A stretch of 64,000 bases of DNA from Photobacterium profundum SS9 (GCF_000196255.1 NC_006370.1:1870887-1934886), one strand, 5' to 3'; shown: positions 28,538 to 38,983, counted from the stretch's first letter. Made by a program: numbers and translations. Notes: a model not told the origin generated them from the letters alone.

Positions 28538-28625
28538 ACAATCCGAATAACTTTGTGTGATCGAGTGACTGATAGACCAAATCGCGGCTTCTGTCGCACC
28601 ACCAAGACTAAGAACTTGTGCATTT

Positions 28626-28851
28626 GGGGGTGAGTTTGGTCAGGCGGTCAGGAAGACTTACTGGTATCCAGTCGCCACTCATCATTATTTGGCGGATAGC
28701 AGGTAGGTTAGATTGCTTTTGTTCAAGGCAATCTGCCAATAATTGCACAAATGCAGGCACGCTGTTCCAAACAGTAATGCTGGGTGTTTTTCGCGAGTGA
28801 AATTAGGGCTTCAGGATCTTGTGCCGGGGAAACTTCAGGGATCACAAGGGG
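28626..28851 (-). other. three +1 homopolymer offsets inside irp1
   Basis: Leftward reading breaks at GGGG 28848-28851, TTTTT 28787-28791 and GGGGG 28626-28630 (plus-strand bases). Dropping one base in each run restores one frame that reads LSQGATLVIPEVSPAQDPEA, SLAKTPSITVWNSVPAFVQ, MMSGDWIPVSLPDRLTKLTP and NAQVLSLGGATEAAIWS. This is an unbroken adenylation domain matching the equivalent part of Irp2. The three offsets total +3, so the outer frames agree. Confidence 0.85.
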
Positions 28852-31800
28852 TTGCACCCTGAGACAAGGTTGAGAAAATATCAAAGACTGATAAATCAAA
28901 ATTTAGTGCAGATATAGCAAGAATTTTGTCATCGATGGTCAAGTTAATACGTTGATTGATATCGAGTAGAGTATTGACTACAGCTTTATGCTCCATCATT
29001 ACTCCCTTTGGCTTGCCCGTAGAACCAGAGGTGAAAATGACATAGGCCAAATCACTAGATTCAACGCTTGGTAAAGTAAAGTGAGAGCTTATCTTGCTAG
29101 ATAAACAAGGTACTAATATTTGATATCCAGATTTTTGGCCAAGTTCATTGGTCAAATCACTTTGAGCAATGATAGTGTTTACATCACCTTGTTCGAGTAA
29201 GTCTTTGATTCGTTTTTGCGGGTATGAGGCATCGATAGGCATGTAAGCTTTACCTGCCAGCATAATAGCAATAGCTGAAATAACTTGTTCCCAGCCTTTA
29301 TTCATCACAATAGCAACTAACGGACTGTCGTTATGGTTGGCCAAAATTTTCGATGCCAATGAAATTGAAGCATTCCAAACTTGCGTATACGTCAGCTCTA
29401 TATCACCTTGTTGAATAGCCAGACCCTCAGGGTGAAGTTCGACGCCATTACGAATTAAATCACAAAGAGTATCCGTAGGGCGCTTTCGCCCATTTCTGTC
29501 GGGCAACGACAATTGGGTGCTGGTGGCATTCGCCTGATCGCGAGTCTTGAGTTGTAAATCATCGATTGGTAAAGAAAGAGGGTTTTCCCATGATAGGGAA
29601 GGTATTGTGGTGACGGACTTTACATAGGCATGGAACATTGCGTTAAATATGTCAGATTTTAAGTGGGTTTCTTGAATGGTCCACTTGATATCAATGCCTC
29701 CACAAGGTGAAGCAATCAGCATGCAATCTAAATAAACATGAGGAGTTTGAGCACCAAATTCATTCAATTTACCCATATTGAGTGACTGATTCTGTCCAAC
29801 AGAGGTCGTGTCGTTAAAGACAACCGGCATTCCTGTGTTGAAGTTTCGGTTATAACGATTCTTTTCCGTTAGAACTTGCTGACCATCGAAAATGGCGTGA
29901 GCAAGATCGTCGCTCATTTGTAGCTGAATTTGTTTTACAAAATCAATAAATGGCTTTTGTTCTGTTGCATTGACTTCGAGCATTGATGTTGTCGAAAGGT
30001 TACCAATTACGCTATCAGAGCCAGATTGAACTCTTTGGCGGTTACTGTGGAGAACGTTGATAGAGAAGTGTTTAGTTTCACTCCATTTCCTCAAAACCAT
30101 GCAGAACGTGGTTAACATAGTCATTGAAGGTAACACGTTATTGGCCAGAGATACGTGTTGAAGCTGAGCCCATTCTTCTTTGTTGATGCGGTGTGTCAGA
30201 ACGCTTTGAGAGAGAGCCTCACTTCTGTCGTCATTGAGCGGTAGCGTTGGAGCCTCTGGTAAAGAAGAAAGCCTATTTAGCCAATAATCTTTAGCGACGT
30301 TATAACCTGAAGAGTTTTTCAGGCCATCAAGTTCTTTCAAGTATTCTCCAGCAGTAAGAGAGGGCAACACAAGCTTTGTATGGGGGGCTTGATATAACTC
30401 TTGGAGATGTTTGAAAATAGTACTCAGGCTACGACCGTCAGCAACGACGAGATCGACAACTAAGTGAACCAAACTGGTTTTAGTATCAGTTTGTATGATA
30501 TTGATATCGAAAAGTGGCCATTGATCGGTAGGAACACCGTTGGCTGTGATTCGACGTCTAGCGTCATCGACAATATGTTGTTTGTTCGGTTCGTCCATCG
30601 CTGTCAAATCGACATATTGAGGTTGGTAGTAAGGGACATCGTCATCAATGCAGTACTTACCATCTTTGATTGTGCCGCGCAGTTGACTGTGAGCTGCAAT
30701 CAGTTGGTTCCACGCTTGCGTGAATCTCGTTTGGTCGAGGTGTTGTATTTCTAATTCGGCATAGAAGTGCGCAATTCCATTGCCAAGGGAAAACATTTCG
30801 CTTTCACCTAACCAATAAGCGTTTTGAAGTGGTGTTAAATAGTATTCGTTTTTTTGAATGTGTTCATCTTTGTCAGCCATATTAAGTAGTGAATCTGACT
30901 GACGACTTGAGCCTGAATCATAAATAGCATCACAGAAGTCTGAGAATACTGGCTGCTCAAATATTTGTTGAAGGCTAGCGTTTGGAATACCGAATTTTTG
31001 TAACTCTACCACCATTTTAGTGGCCATGAGGCTGTCTCCTCCACTTTGGAAGAAGTCAGTGCTATCCAATACAGATTGATTGAGTAGAGTAGCCCATACA
31101 TTACGTATGTGTTCGACTTGTTTTTCTTGAAATGAACACGTTCGTCCGTGTATATCAATGTCGGGCTCATCGGAGATGGCAGTAACAAAGTCCTCTAGAA
31201 CAGACTTTTCGAATATTAATGGTAGGCTTGCTTTAGAGAAACCTTTTTTATTCAGCTCTACCACCATTTTGGTTGCCATTAAACTGTCTCCGCCGCTCAG
31301 GAAGAAATCACTGGCATTAGCTACTTCGCAATTAAGCATCGAAGACCAGGCAAGTCGAACTTTATCTAACGCGTTAGAATTCAATTTAGAGTCAGTCAAT
31401 GCCTCAAATGATGTGGATTCATGAGTAATGATGGCTTCGCTTATGTCTGGTCGATTGTGCTTAGAGTGGGTCGTTTTCGCTACGATTAAGTGTTGTCTTA
31501 GAACGGAACGCTCGCTTTCAGGAAAGGCCAGTTGTGGTTCAAAACCATTTTTTTCAAGCAGCGTTAGCCAAGCCGGTAAGCCGAGCATGGCGCTTTTTTG
31601 TTGCTCTCTGAAATCACTGAATGCATTTATTCCTTCTATAAAGCCAACGGTCGCCAATTGCATTGGGCTGAATTGGTCGGTTGCTTCAATTAAGATGAGG
31701 TGACCATCGTGTGCAAGTAATCCTCGTAGACGGCTTAATGTTTCTGGTAGGTTCTCTGCATCGTGCAATACGTTAACCGCAAGAATGACGTGGTAACCTT

Positions 31801-34800
31801 CCTTTACGCTCAAATTTGTATTTGCAGGTTTGTTAATATCGAACAGCTCATAACTAACCTGAGGGTAATCAGCCAGTTTTAGTTTCGCTTCTTGTAAGAA
31901 TACCGGGGAAATATCTGTAAAACAGTAATGGTTGATAGTGTTATTGGCCTTTGCCAGTACTTCTAGAGTTGTAGATGCAGTACCCGCGCCAACTTCGAGT
32001 ATATTCAGGCTGTTAAGCGATCCGGCTGCCAGCTCTTTGACGACTCTAGCGGCGCTGTTGTTAAGCAGCTTCAATGACGGATTCGTGCGATAAAGGCTAT
32101 CTGTTACGTCGTTGTCTTTGAACAAAATTTCTAACGCCGATTTACTACCATCAAGTAGAGATGGGTGAGATTGAATATTCTCAGCAAGGTACTGTGACAA
32201 ACACTTGCACCAATTCTCATCAGGCAGAGAAGATTTTGGTGGGGTAGGGAATACACCACTAAATTCGAATCCAAACTCAGTTTTATTCAGTACTTCATCT
32301 CTGCATAGTTGATCGAGCCATAGGTCGATCAGCTTAAAATGCTTTTCTGCTACTTTGAGCTGGCGACGAATGTTTTCCAAGCTGTAAGCTTTGCCTTGGC
32401 AAGTAAACAGTTGGTGTTTGATAAGCGTGTTCCATAGGCCACAAAGTGCCTGGTATTCGAGTGATTCCCATGCCGTTTTCACTTCATCTTCAGTGTGATA
32501 GTCGATTTCGGGAAGGCTAACCTTTAAATCACTGGATATTTGAGGAAGAGTTATGACACTATTTTTGCTGTCTGCCTGTCGTATCGATTCTGATTGCATC
32601 ACCTCTGGCAGATGTTCCATTAAGATAGGGTTGCTAGCAGTATCGGAAAGCTTTTGATTGTAGTTGCTGAATAGTTTATTAAGTAGACCTTCTTCTAATA
32701 CTCCTTCCATGCAATACCAATTGAAGACAAGGTCACCGTCTACCTCCATGATTTGATGATCGAGCCAAACTTGCGGGGTCTGGCTGAGCACGAACACAGG
32801 TTTCCCAAGCATACTTGTCATTGCCTTCTCAATATCCATGCCATCCATTGACATGCCGAGCATGCTAGTAAAAACGACAGGGGTAAGAGGCAGGCTAGCA
32901 TCGTGTGCGCTCATTTTTCCGTTCGTTTTTAAGTGCCTTGCCATTTCGCGGATCACTTCGACGCCATTGACTTGGCTATGTCCTAAACGTTTCCATAATT
33001 TGTTTTGCGTCTCTAACATGCGGTTTTTTATGGTCGCTGGCTTTGACAGCATAAAATCCATTAGTAGCACTGATGTGAAGTCACCGATGATGTTCTGAAC
33101 GTCTTCATGGAAAGGTTGCCGGTTGAAGAACGTCATGTTTAGAGTGAAATCAGGCGATTGAGCGCATTGCGATAAGGCTTCAGCAAACAATGTAAGTAAA
33201 CCTGCTGAAGGTGTAACTCCCCATTTTTGCCATTCAGATTTCAAGGTTTTCCAGAGTACGGAATCTAACTTACCTTCAAGCGTGATGAATGTCGGGTTAT
33301 CACTGTCATGCAATGGATTTAATGGCAATTTTGGGGCTTTGGGTAACGTAGGAATAGCTTGTTGCCAATAATCCCAAGAGGCTTTCCAGTCAGGTTCTTG
33401 TCTAAGCTTATGCTCGTGAATGACGTAATCTCGGAATGTGATTGGCATTTCTGATAGCGCTAAACCTTGGTATGCAACGCTTAGATCGTCCATCATGATT
33501 TTAAAGCTTTGAACGTCAAACTGGAGTAGGTCTAGGTTTATATGCAACCTGATTTTTTTGTCTGAAATACGGCTTAGTCGCAGATCAAACAGAGGCCAAA
33601 CATCAGCAGGGCGGACATCGTAACTCATCGCATTGCGGATATTCATCAGTTCGTTTTTCTGTTCACTTTCAGATAGATAGCGTAAATCTAATTGAGGAAT
33701 TTGGAATGATGGTACCTTGGCTTGAATAATCTGTTCACCTTCGGGTGTTACTGTCATTCGCAACATATCATGGCGTTTAATCAGCGCATTCCACGCATTT
33801 TCAAATTGTTGAGGATCAAAATTAGATAGATCCTTATCCCACTCAAATACTACGTGGCATGCAATACCTCCGTATTCAATCCAAGACTCTCTGCCAATCC
33901 AGTATGCGTGCTGGATCGGGGTTAGTGGGAAGGGCGCATACTTGTCGTTTTTTTCAATGATGAACGGTAACGTCGGTGACGTTCCATTGTTGTTTTTCAG
34001 CTTCTCTTGTATTAGTGAGGATAGCCCTTCAATCGACATATCTTGATAGGCTTCATCGGCATTGATTTTCAAATCGAACTGTTTCTGAATGGCAGCGCTT
34101 AACTCAAGGAACTGCAGGGAATCCATGCCCAATTGCAATAGGTCTTGTGATTTATCGATATCAACAGAGCCAGAAATGCCTAACTGGTAGTCGATACGAC
34201 CTCTAAGCCATTCTGGAAGCTCTGAGAGTGTAACTGGTGTAGATTCTGCTGAGGTACATGACGATGATAAATTATTGGCCTCGATACGTGCGGGGCGACT
34301 GCCAAAGAAGCCTTCAAAGTTAGGATGCGAATTTTCAATGTTCATCGCGAGCGAATGTGGCAATCCGTTCAAGAGGCACTGACTTAAGTGCCACAAGCCT
34401 TCTTGAGCGTGTATTGTGTGCATTCCTTCTTCAGCTAATTTATTAACTAGAACTTGATCGCTTGTCATGCCGACTTTATCCCATGCCCCCCAACTAATAC
34501 TCATGACATGGCAGCGGCTTCGGCCGCTCTGTTCGAAAGCAAATCCGTCTAGGTATGCATTGGAAACAGCGTAAAGACCTTGCCCCTTAGCTCCGAGTAC
34601 TGCGGATGAAGAGAACCCAATAAGGTATTGGGCATTTTGCGTTTCAAGCCATTGATGTAAGGTTCTTATAGCCAGTGATTTAGTTTGAAGTAGTGCAGTG
34701 GAATCTTCTCTTGACCAGTTAGCCAACAAGCCATGCGCTGGGCAGCCTGCTGCATGAAATGCTCCGATGATCGGCAAGCCAGGTTTCCATTCTGAAAGAA

Positions 34801-37800
34801 TGTTTTCAAGCTCTCCTTGCTTAGAAAGGTCGCACGTGAGGGTCTGAATTATGCACCCCATAGCCCCTATTTTTTGAGCAAATGCTTCCCAGTCATTGTG
34901 TATAGTACGCCCCAATACAGCGATATGTTTCGCTCCGGAGTGAGCGAGCCATTCAATAATTAGGCGTCCGATACCACCCATTCCACCTGTAACTAAATGC
35001 CAACCTTCTGTAGTGAACCATTGGGTAGGAACTGGGTTTCCCGATGTATTTGCATGTTTTAGCGATGGTCGGAAATAGGATTTTCCTCGGTAAGCAATTT
35101 CAGGACTATTGTCAAAGGGAGCGTTCTTAATCACTTGAGCAATGAGTTTTGGTTCAGAACTCTTCATGTCCAGCATAACGATGTGTCTGTTGGGATACTC
35201 TTTGCGAGCGACACGCAACATCGATACGAGTGCCAATTTTTCGGGCTTAATCTCATCTTCGGCTTGAACATGTACGGAGTCTGAAGCCAATACGTACAGT
35301 GTTTCATAATCCGAGCTCAATGCATTAGCCATCGAAGCTGTGACTTCACTCAAGTTCCCTTCGGGTAATGAAATCAAGTTTTGACCAGAATTAACTTGGA
35401 CGATTTCACCTGAACGACTTAAAGCTTTGCCTATTATATCGGAAGACAAAGTTCTACATGGTTTGCCTGATTCGATCGCCTGCCATTGCCATTGGTAATA
35501 GTTATGAGGAGAGGGACGTAATTCAGTGTTGCCGGATGATACGAACCCTTTTGTACTTACTTCTGCAAGCCATTTCCAATTTCCGCGAGGCGACTTTGCG
35601 TGAATTTGGTATTTAACCTGACCCCACATACCTGAGAATGAGCTGATAGCAACGTTACCAAGCTCATTTACTGAGTAGGTACTTGAAAGTGAAATTTGCC
35701 ATTCAGAAATATCTTCTTTTACCAACAATGCAATATTTCGAGACACCGCCGCTTGTAGATCTCCTTCTGTTTTAGCTGGTGACCAGTCTTGATAGATAAG
35801 GCCGCTATTACTTGTCAGTGCAGGAGTGGCTTTTTTGAACGCTGATGTTCGATATTCTTTCGCTTGTGTAAGTAAAGTATCAACTTCAACGCATTGTTCT
35901 GTAGCACTATCAAAGATGTGTTCAAAACTACTGAGTCTAGCTTTCAACGCTGATGGTGATTGAGCTAGATTGCTGATAAGAGAAAGAGAGAGTCGAGTCT
36001 CATCACTGCTTTTTTCTAGGCGTTCTCTTAATTCTGCAGCTATTAGGTCTATTGTCGGTAATGGGCTCTTTGTTCGCTCAAAGCCTCCATGTTTCTGAGT
36101 GTAATAGCTGTGGTCGACTAGAACATTCAAAAGAGTGGAAACTAGACTACGATAGCGGGGAAGTAAGCGGCCGCCACGAATCACGTCTTTAAGAGTGAAC
36201 TTTTTATGTACGCAACATGTTTGTACAAAGTGATGAATTGCACTACAACGTAGTTGGTCGTAGCAGGCTTCAAGAGTTTTCGGTATTAAGATCGCATCTT
36301 TGGTGTTGTCTTTGCTTGAATTTGTCTTTGTGTGTGTGTCGATTTCGTACCAGTATTTTTGTTCATTAAAAGCATAGAGGGGCAGATCACATTTATGACC
36401 TGAAATGCTAAATAGCGACGTCCAATCTGCGTTTAAACCTGCGACGTAAAGTCCGCGTAGTACATTTAATGTTGATTTATCATGTTCACAATCATGTTTA
36501 TGCGCAGATAACCAGGTGGTTTCTTTCTGCCAGTTTTCGCGTTTCCCAATGGAGGAAAGGTGACCCGCGGGACCCATTTCAACAAAAATTTGGCTACCTT
36601 GAGAAAGTGCGGTTTCAAGTGCTTGTCTAAATTTAACTGGCTGGCGGATATGTCGAGACCAATAGTGACCGTCTAGCTCTGTAGCGGATGTAACTAATTG
36701 ACCGGTCAGTGAAGAAATAAGAGGGATGGTTCCTGCTGTCGCTGAAAGAGTCGTTGCGAAGTCAGAAAATGGTAAGAGTATATCGTCAAGTAATTTGGAA
36801 TGTGCTGCGCATGGTACATCGAGTATGCGGAAGTTGATCTCTGTTGAGTCAAGTTCAACTTTAGCAGCTTCAATTGCAGCTGCGTGGCCAGAGAATACCC
36901 AGTGGTGAAGACCATTACAGGCCGCCAAATCTAGCTTAGATAAAGCTGTGATTTTTTTGTAGTCTTGCTCGCTGGCAAATACAGCCAACATTGCACCAAC
37001 GTCACGCCTAGCACACTTGTGCATTAATCGGCCACGCTCAGCCACCAGTTGGATTGCTTGCTGATGAGTTAAATAGCCTCCAGCAACACAAGCCGCGAAC
37101 TCACCGACAGAATGGCCTAACACCACGTCAGGTGAAAAGCCTTTAGCTTTCCAGTGCTCCATCATTGCGATTTCAAATGCAACAATCGCGAGTTGGGCGT
37201 AATCAGTTTGCTCTAGTAAGTCGGTTTTGTCTCCAAACATTACTTCGGATAGCGGGTATTCAGTCAAGTCTTGGCTGTATGATTGGCTAGCATCAATACT
37301 CTGCCTAAAAGTGCTGCAAGCTAAGTAGAGTTCGCGCCCCATACCTGCATATTGACTACCTTGACCAGTAAAGCACCAAGTCATTTTTGTTTGTGCTGGT
37401 TGGCGGCCTACGTGCAGTGCTATTCCTGCTTCACCAGATGTTGAAAAGTGTTCAAGCGATGCAGCAGAAGACGCTTCACATTTGACGGCTAATCGAAATG
37501 GGAGGTTAGTGACCCTTGTTGTTAAAGCAGAAAACGCAATATCGTCAAAGTTGGTGCTTTCACTCAAAAGCGCTGCGTACTCTTTTGCCAGTTCTCTTAA
37601 TGAAAACTCACTATTGGCGGAGATAAGTAAACTAGGAGTAGATGAATTTTTTGTTGACGTTGACTGAGCAATATCAGGTGCAGATTGCACGAGAATATGA
37701 CAGTTAGTGCCACCGATACCAAAAGACGATACTGCCGCAGTTCGAATTTTACTCGGCCAGTCAAGCGTTTTTACAGCAAGATCGAAGCCAGATCCCTCTA

Positions 37801-38983
37801 GTTGTAATTCTGGGTTTGGTTGTTCAATATTCAGAGATGCAGGAATTTTCCCCCTTGAGACTGAAAGGACAGTTTTAATAAGAGAAGCGATGCCTGCCGC
37901 CGTATCTAGGTGGCCCAGGCTACTTTTTACTGAGCCGAGGTAACATGGTTTCGCGGCATGTGGGCGTTGATATGCCTGTTTTATTGCCGTTACTTCTATA
38001 GGATCACCAAGTTTTGTGCCTGTCCCGTGCGTTTCGATCATTTCTACATCATCGGGTGTAACATCAGCTAAGTGGATTGCGTCTGAAAGTACTTGCGCTT
38101 GTCCACTTACTGATGGGGCTGTAAAGCCCACTTTATCTTGACCGTCATTGTTGATGGCACTACCACGTAAAACGGCGAGGATGTTATCACCATCCTGTAA
38201 AGCGTTGTCGAGCCTTTTGAGGACGACGCTACCTACGCCATGGCCGCCAAACGTACCGTTGGCATTGATGTCAAATGGGCGGCACAAACCATCAGGTGAA
38301 AATATCATCCCCGGTTGATATTCGTATCCCGACTTTTGTGGGAAAGAGACTGCCACCCCACCTGCAATCGCCATATCACATTCGCCAGAACGTAAGCTTT
38401 CACTGGCGAGATGAATGGCAACTAAAGAGCTGGAACATGCTGTTTGAACAGTGAATGCAGGGCCGGTCAGGTTGAGTTTATGGGACACGCGGGTAGCCAG
38501 ATAATCTTTATCGTTGCCAATCAAAGCTTGTAAGCCTTTAACTTGACCAACTTGCGTGACATCGAAATTCTTGAATGATGTGTAAGTACTCGTTCGTATT
38601 GATCCAAATACTCCTGTTTTTGTCTTCACTTTTGTTGGTGGGTAACCTGCGTGTTCAAGGGCATGCCATACATTCTGTAAAAACAGCCTTTGTTGTGGGT
38701 CTATTGACAGGGCTTCGTTGGGTGAATAGCCAAATAAAGCCGCATCAAAGTAATCTGGCTTTTCGATTACTGCACCACTTGCTACAAAATTATCGCGTTT
38801 GTATATGTCTGGCGAAATACCTGCCTGTTTTAGTTCACTCTCGGAAAAGTGTGACTGACCTGTAATACCATTGACTAAATTGTGCCAGAAGGTTTCCGCA
38901 TCTGGTGCTTTAGGATATCGACAAGCTAACCCAATGACTGCAACTGGGTCGCTATTGCCATACATAGTTTCAAATTTTTCCAT
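28835..38983 (-). CDS. irp1: Irp1 N-terminal part: PKS/NRPS (HMWP1-like) with extra module
   Basis: 3382 codons; with the C-terminal part about 4055 residues, against about 3160 for Yersinia HMWP1. Approximate order: KS 13-430 (VQTACSSSLVAIH; HGTGTKLGDP; SSLGHLDTAAG), AT 541-830 (LGHSVGEFAACV), a 370-residue linker with no SAM motif, KR 1300-1560 (VTGGMGGIGR; LYAVSNAYLD), ACP about 1618 (LGMDSLQF), Cy 1690-2120 (DLLQFDVQS), MT about 2330 (NILEVGAGTAST), PCP about 2560 and PCP about 2645 (both SGGDSLMATKMVVEL), Cy about 2720-3110 (DLVVADGRS), and A from about 3170 (IFTSGSTGKPKGV). AGAGGAAAT precedes the ATG. Needs phosphopantetheinylation from elsewhere. Confidence 0.92.
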   Translation of the reverse strand: MEKFETMYGNSDPVAVIGLACRYPKAPDAETFWHNLVNGITGQSHFSESELKQAGISPDIYKRDNFVASGAVIEKPDYFDAALFGYSPNEALSIDPQQRLFLQNVWHALEHAGYPPTKVKTKTGVFGSIRTSTYTSFKNFDVTQVGQVKGLQALIGNDKDYLATRVSHKLNLTGPAFTVQTACSSSLVAIHLASESLRSGECDMAIAGGVAVSFPQKSGYEYQPGMIFSPDGLCRPFDINANGTFGGHGVGSVVLKRLDNALQDGDNILAVLRGSAINNDGQDKVGFTAPSVSGQAQVLSDAIHLADVTPDDVEMIETHGTGTKLGDPIEVTAIKQAYQRPHAAKPCYLGSVKSSLGHLDTAAGIASLIKTVLSVSRGKIPASLNIEQPNPELQLEGSGFDLAVKTLDWPSKIRTAAVSSFGIGGTNCHILVQSAPDIAQSTSTKNSSTPSLLISANSEFSLRELAKEYAALLSESTNFDDIAFSALTTRVTNLPFRLAVKCEASSAASLEHFSTSGEAGIALHVGRQPAQTKMTWCFTGQGSQYAGMGRELYLACSTFRQSIDASQSYSQDLTEYPLSEVMFGDKTDLLEQTDYAQLAIVAFEIAMMEHWKAKGFSPDVVLGHSVGEFAACVAGGYLTHQQAIQLVAERGRLMHKCARRDVGAMLAVFASEQDYKKITALSKLDLAACNGLHHWVFSGHAAAIEAAKVELDSTEINFRILDVPCAAHSKLLDDILLPFSDFATTLSATAGTIPLISSLTGQLVTSATELDGHYWSRHIRQPVKFRQALETALSQGSQIFVEMGPAGHLSSIGKRENWQKETTWLSAHKHDCEHDKSTLNVLRGLYVAGLNADWTSLFSISGHKCDLPLYAFNEQKYWYEIDTHTKTNSSKDNTKDAILIPKTLEACYDQLRCSAIHHFVQTCCVHKKFTLKDVIRGGRLLPRYRSLVSTLLNVLVDHSYYTQKHGGFERTKSPLPTIDLIAAELRERLEKSSDETRLSLSLISNLAQSPSALKARLSSFEHIFDSATEQCVEVDTLLTQAKEYRTSAFKKATPALTSNSGLIYQDWSPAKTEGDLQAAVSRNIALLVKEDISEWQISLSSTYSVNELGNVAISSFSGMWGQVKYQIHAKSPRGNWKWLAEVSTKGFVSSGNTELRPSPHNYYQWQWQAIESGKPCRTLSSDIIGKALSRSGEIVQVNSGQNLISLPEGNLSEVTASMANALSSDYETLYVLASDSVHVQAEDEIKPEKLALVSMLRVARKEYPNRHIVMLDMKSSEPKLIAQVIKNAPFDNSPEIAYRGKSYFRPSLKHANTSGNPVPTQWFTTEGWHLVTGGMGGIGRLIIEWLAHSGAKHIAVLGRTIHNDWEAFAQKIGAMGCIIQTLTCDLSKQGELENILSEWKPGLPIIGAFHAAGCPAHGLLANWSREDSTALLQTKSLAIRTLHQWLETQNAQYLIGFSSSAVLGAKGQGLYAVSNAYLDGFAFEQSGRSRCHVMSISWGAWDKVGMTSDQVLVNKLAEEGMHTIHAQEGLWHLSQCLLNGLPHSLAMNIENSHPNFEGFFGSRPARIEANNLSSSCTSAESTPVTLSELPEWLRGRIDYQLGISGSVDIDKSQDLLQLGMDSLQFLELSAAIQKQFDLKINADEAYQDMSIEGLSSLIQEKLKNNNGTSPTLPFIIEKNDKYAPFPLTPIQHAYWIGRESWIEYGGIACHVVFEWDKDLSNFDPQQFENAWNALIKRHDMLRMTVTPEGEQIIQAKVPSFQIPQLDLRYLSESEQKNELMNIRNAMSYDVRPADVWPLFDLRLSRISDKKIRLHINLDLLQFDVQSFKIMMDDLSVAYQGLALSEMPITFRDYVIHEHKLRQEPDWKASWDYWQQAIPTLPKAPKLPLNPLHDSDNPTFITLEGKLDSVLWKTLKSEWQKWGVTPSAGLLTLFAEALSQCAQSPDFTLNMTFFNRQPFHEDVQNIIGDFTSVLLMDFMLSKPATIKNRMLETQNKLWKRLGHSQVNGVEVIREMARHLKTNGKMSAHDASLPLTPVVFTSMLGMSMDGMDIEKAMTSMLGKPVFVLSQTPQVWLDHQIMEVDGDLVFNWYCMEGVLEEGLLNKLFSNYNQKLSDTASNPILMEHLPEVMQSESIRQADSKNSVITLPQISSDLKVSLPEIDYHTEDEVKTAWESLEYQALCGLWNTLIKHQLFTCQGKAYSLENIRRQLKVAEKHFKLIDLWLDQLCRDEVLNKTEFGFEFSGVFPTPPKSSLPDENWCKCLSQYLAENIQSHPSLLDGSKSALEILFKDNDVTDSLYRTNPSLKLLNNSAARVVKELAAGSLNSLNILEVGAGTASTTLEVLAKANNTINHYCFTDISPVFLQEAKLKLADYPQVSYELFDINKPANTNLSVKEGYHVILAVNVLHDAENLPETLSRLRGLLAHDGHLILIEATDQFSPMQLATVGFIEGINAFSDFREQQKSAMLGLPAWLTLLEKNGFEPQLAFPESERSVLRQHLIVAKTTHSKHNRPDISEAIITHESTSFEALTDSKLNSNALDKVRLAWSSMLNCEVANASDFFLSGGDSLMATKMVVELNKKGFSKASLPLIFEKSVLEDFVTAISDEPDIDIHGRTCSFQEKQVEHIRNVWATLLNQSVLDSTDFFQSGGDSLMATKMVVELQKFGIPNASLQQIFEQPVFSDFCDAIYDSGSSRQSDSLLNMADKDEHIQKNEYYLTPLQNAYWLGESEMFSLGNGIAHFYAELEIQHLDQTRFTQAWNQLIAAHSQLRGTIKDGKYCIDDDVPYYQPQYVDLTAMDEPNKQHIVDDARRRITANGVPTDQWPLFDINIIQTDTKTSLVHLVVDLVVADGRSLSTIFKHLQELYQAPHTKLVLPSLTAGEYLKELDGLKNSSGYNVAKDYWLNRLSSLPEAPTLPLNDDRSEALSQSVLTHRINKEEWAQLQHVSLANNVLPSMTMLTTFCMVLRKWSETKHFSINVLHSNRQRVQSGSDSVIGNLSTTSMLEVNATEQKPFIDFVKQIQLQMSDDLAHAIFDGQQVLTEKNRYNRNFNTGMPVVFNDTTSVGQNQSLNMGKLNEFGAQTPHVYLDCMLIASPCGGIDIKWTIQETHLKSDIFNAMFHAYVKSVTTIPSLSWENPLSLPIDDLQLKTRDQANATSTQLSLPDRNGRKRPTDTLCDLIRNGVELHPEGLAIQQGDIELTYTQVWNASISLASKILANHNDSPLVAIVMNKGWEQVISAIAIMLAGKAYMPIDASYPQKRIKDLLEQGDVNTIIAQSDLTNELGQKSGYQILVPCLSSKISSHFTLPSVESSDLAYVIFTSGSTGKPKGVMMEHKAVVNTLLDINQRINLTIDDKILAISALNFDLSVFDIFSTLSQGATPCDP

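Noticed and set aside
28618..28800. Plus-strand 60-codon frame in the broken part of irp1
   Set aside because: It is a shadow of the adenylation domain on the other strand.
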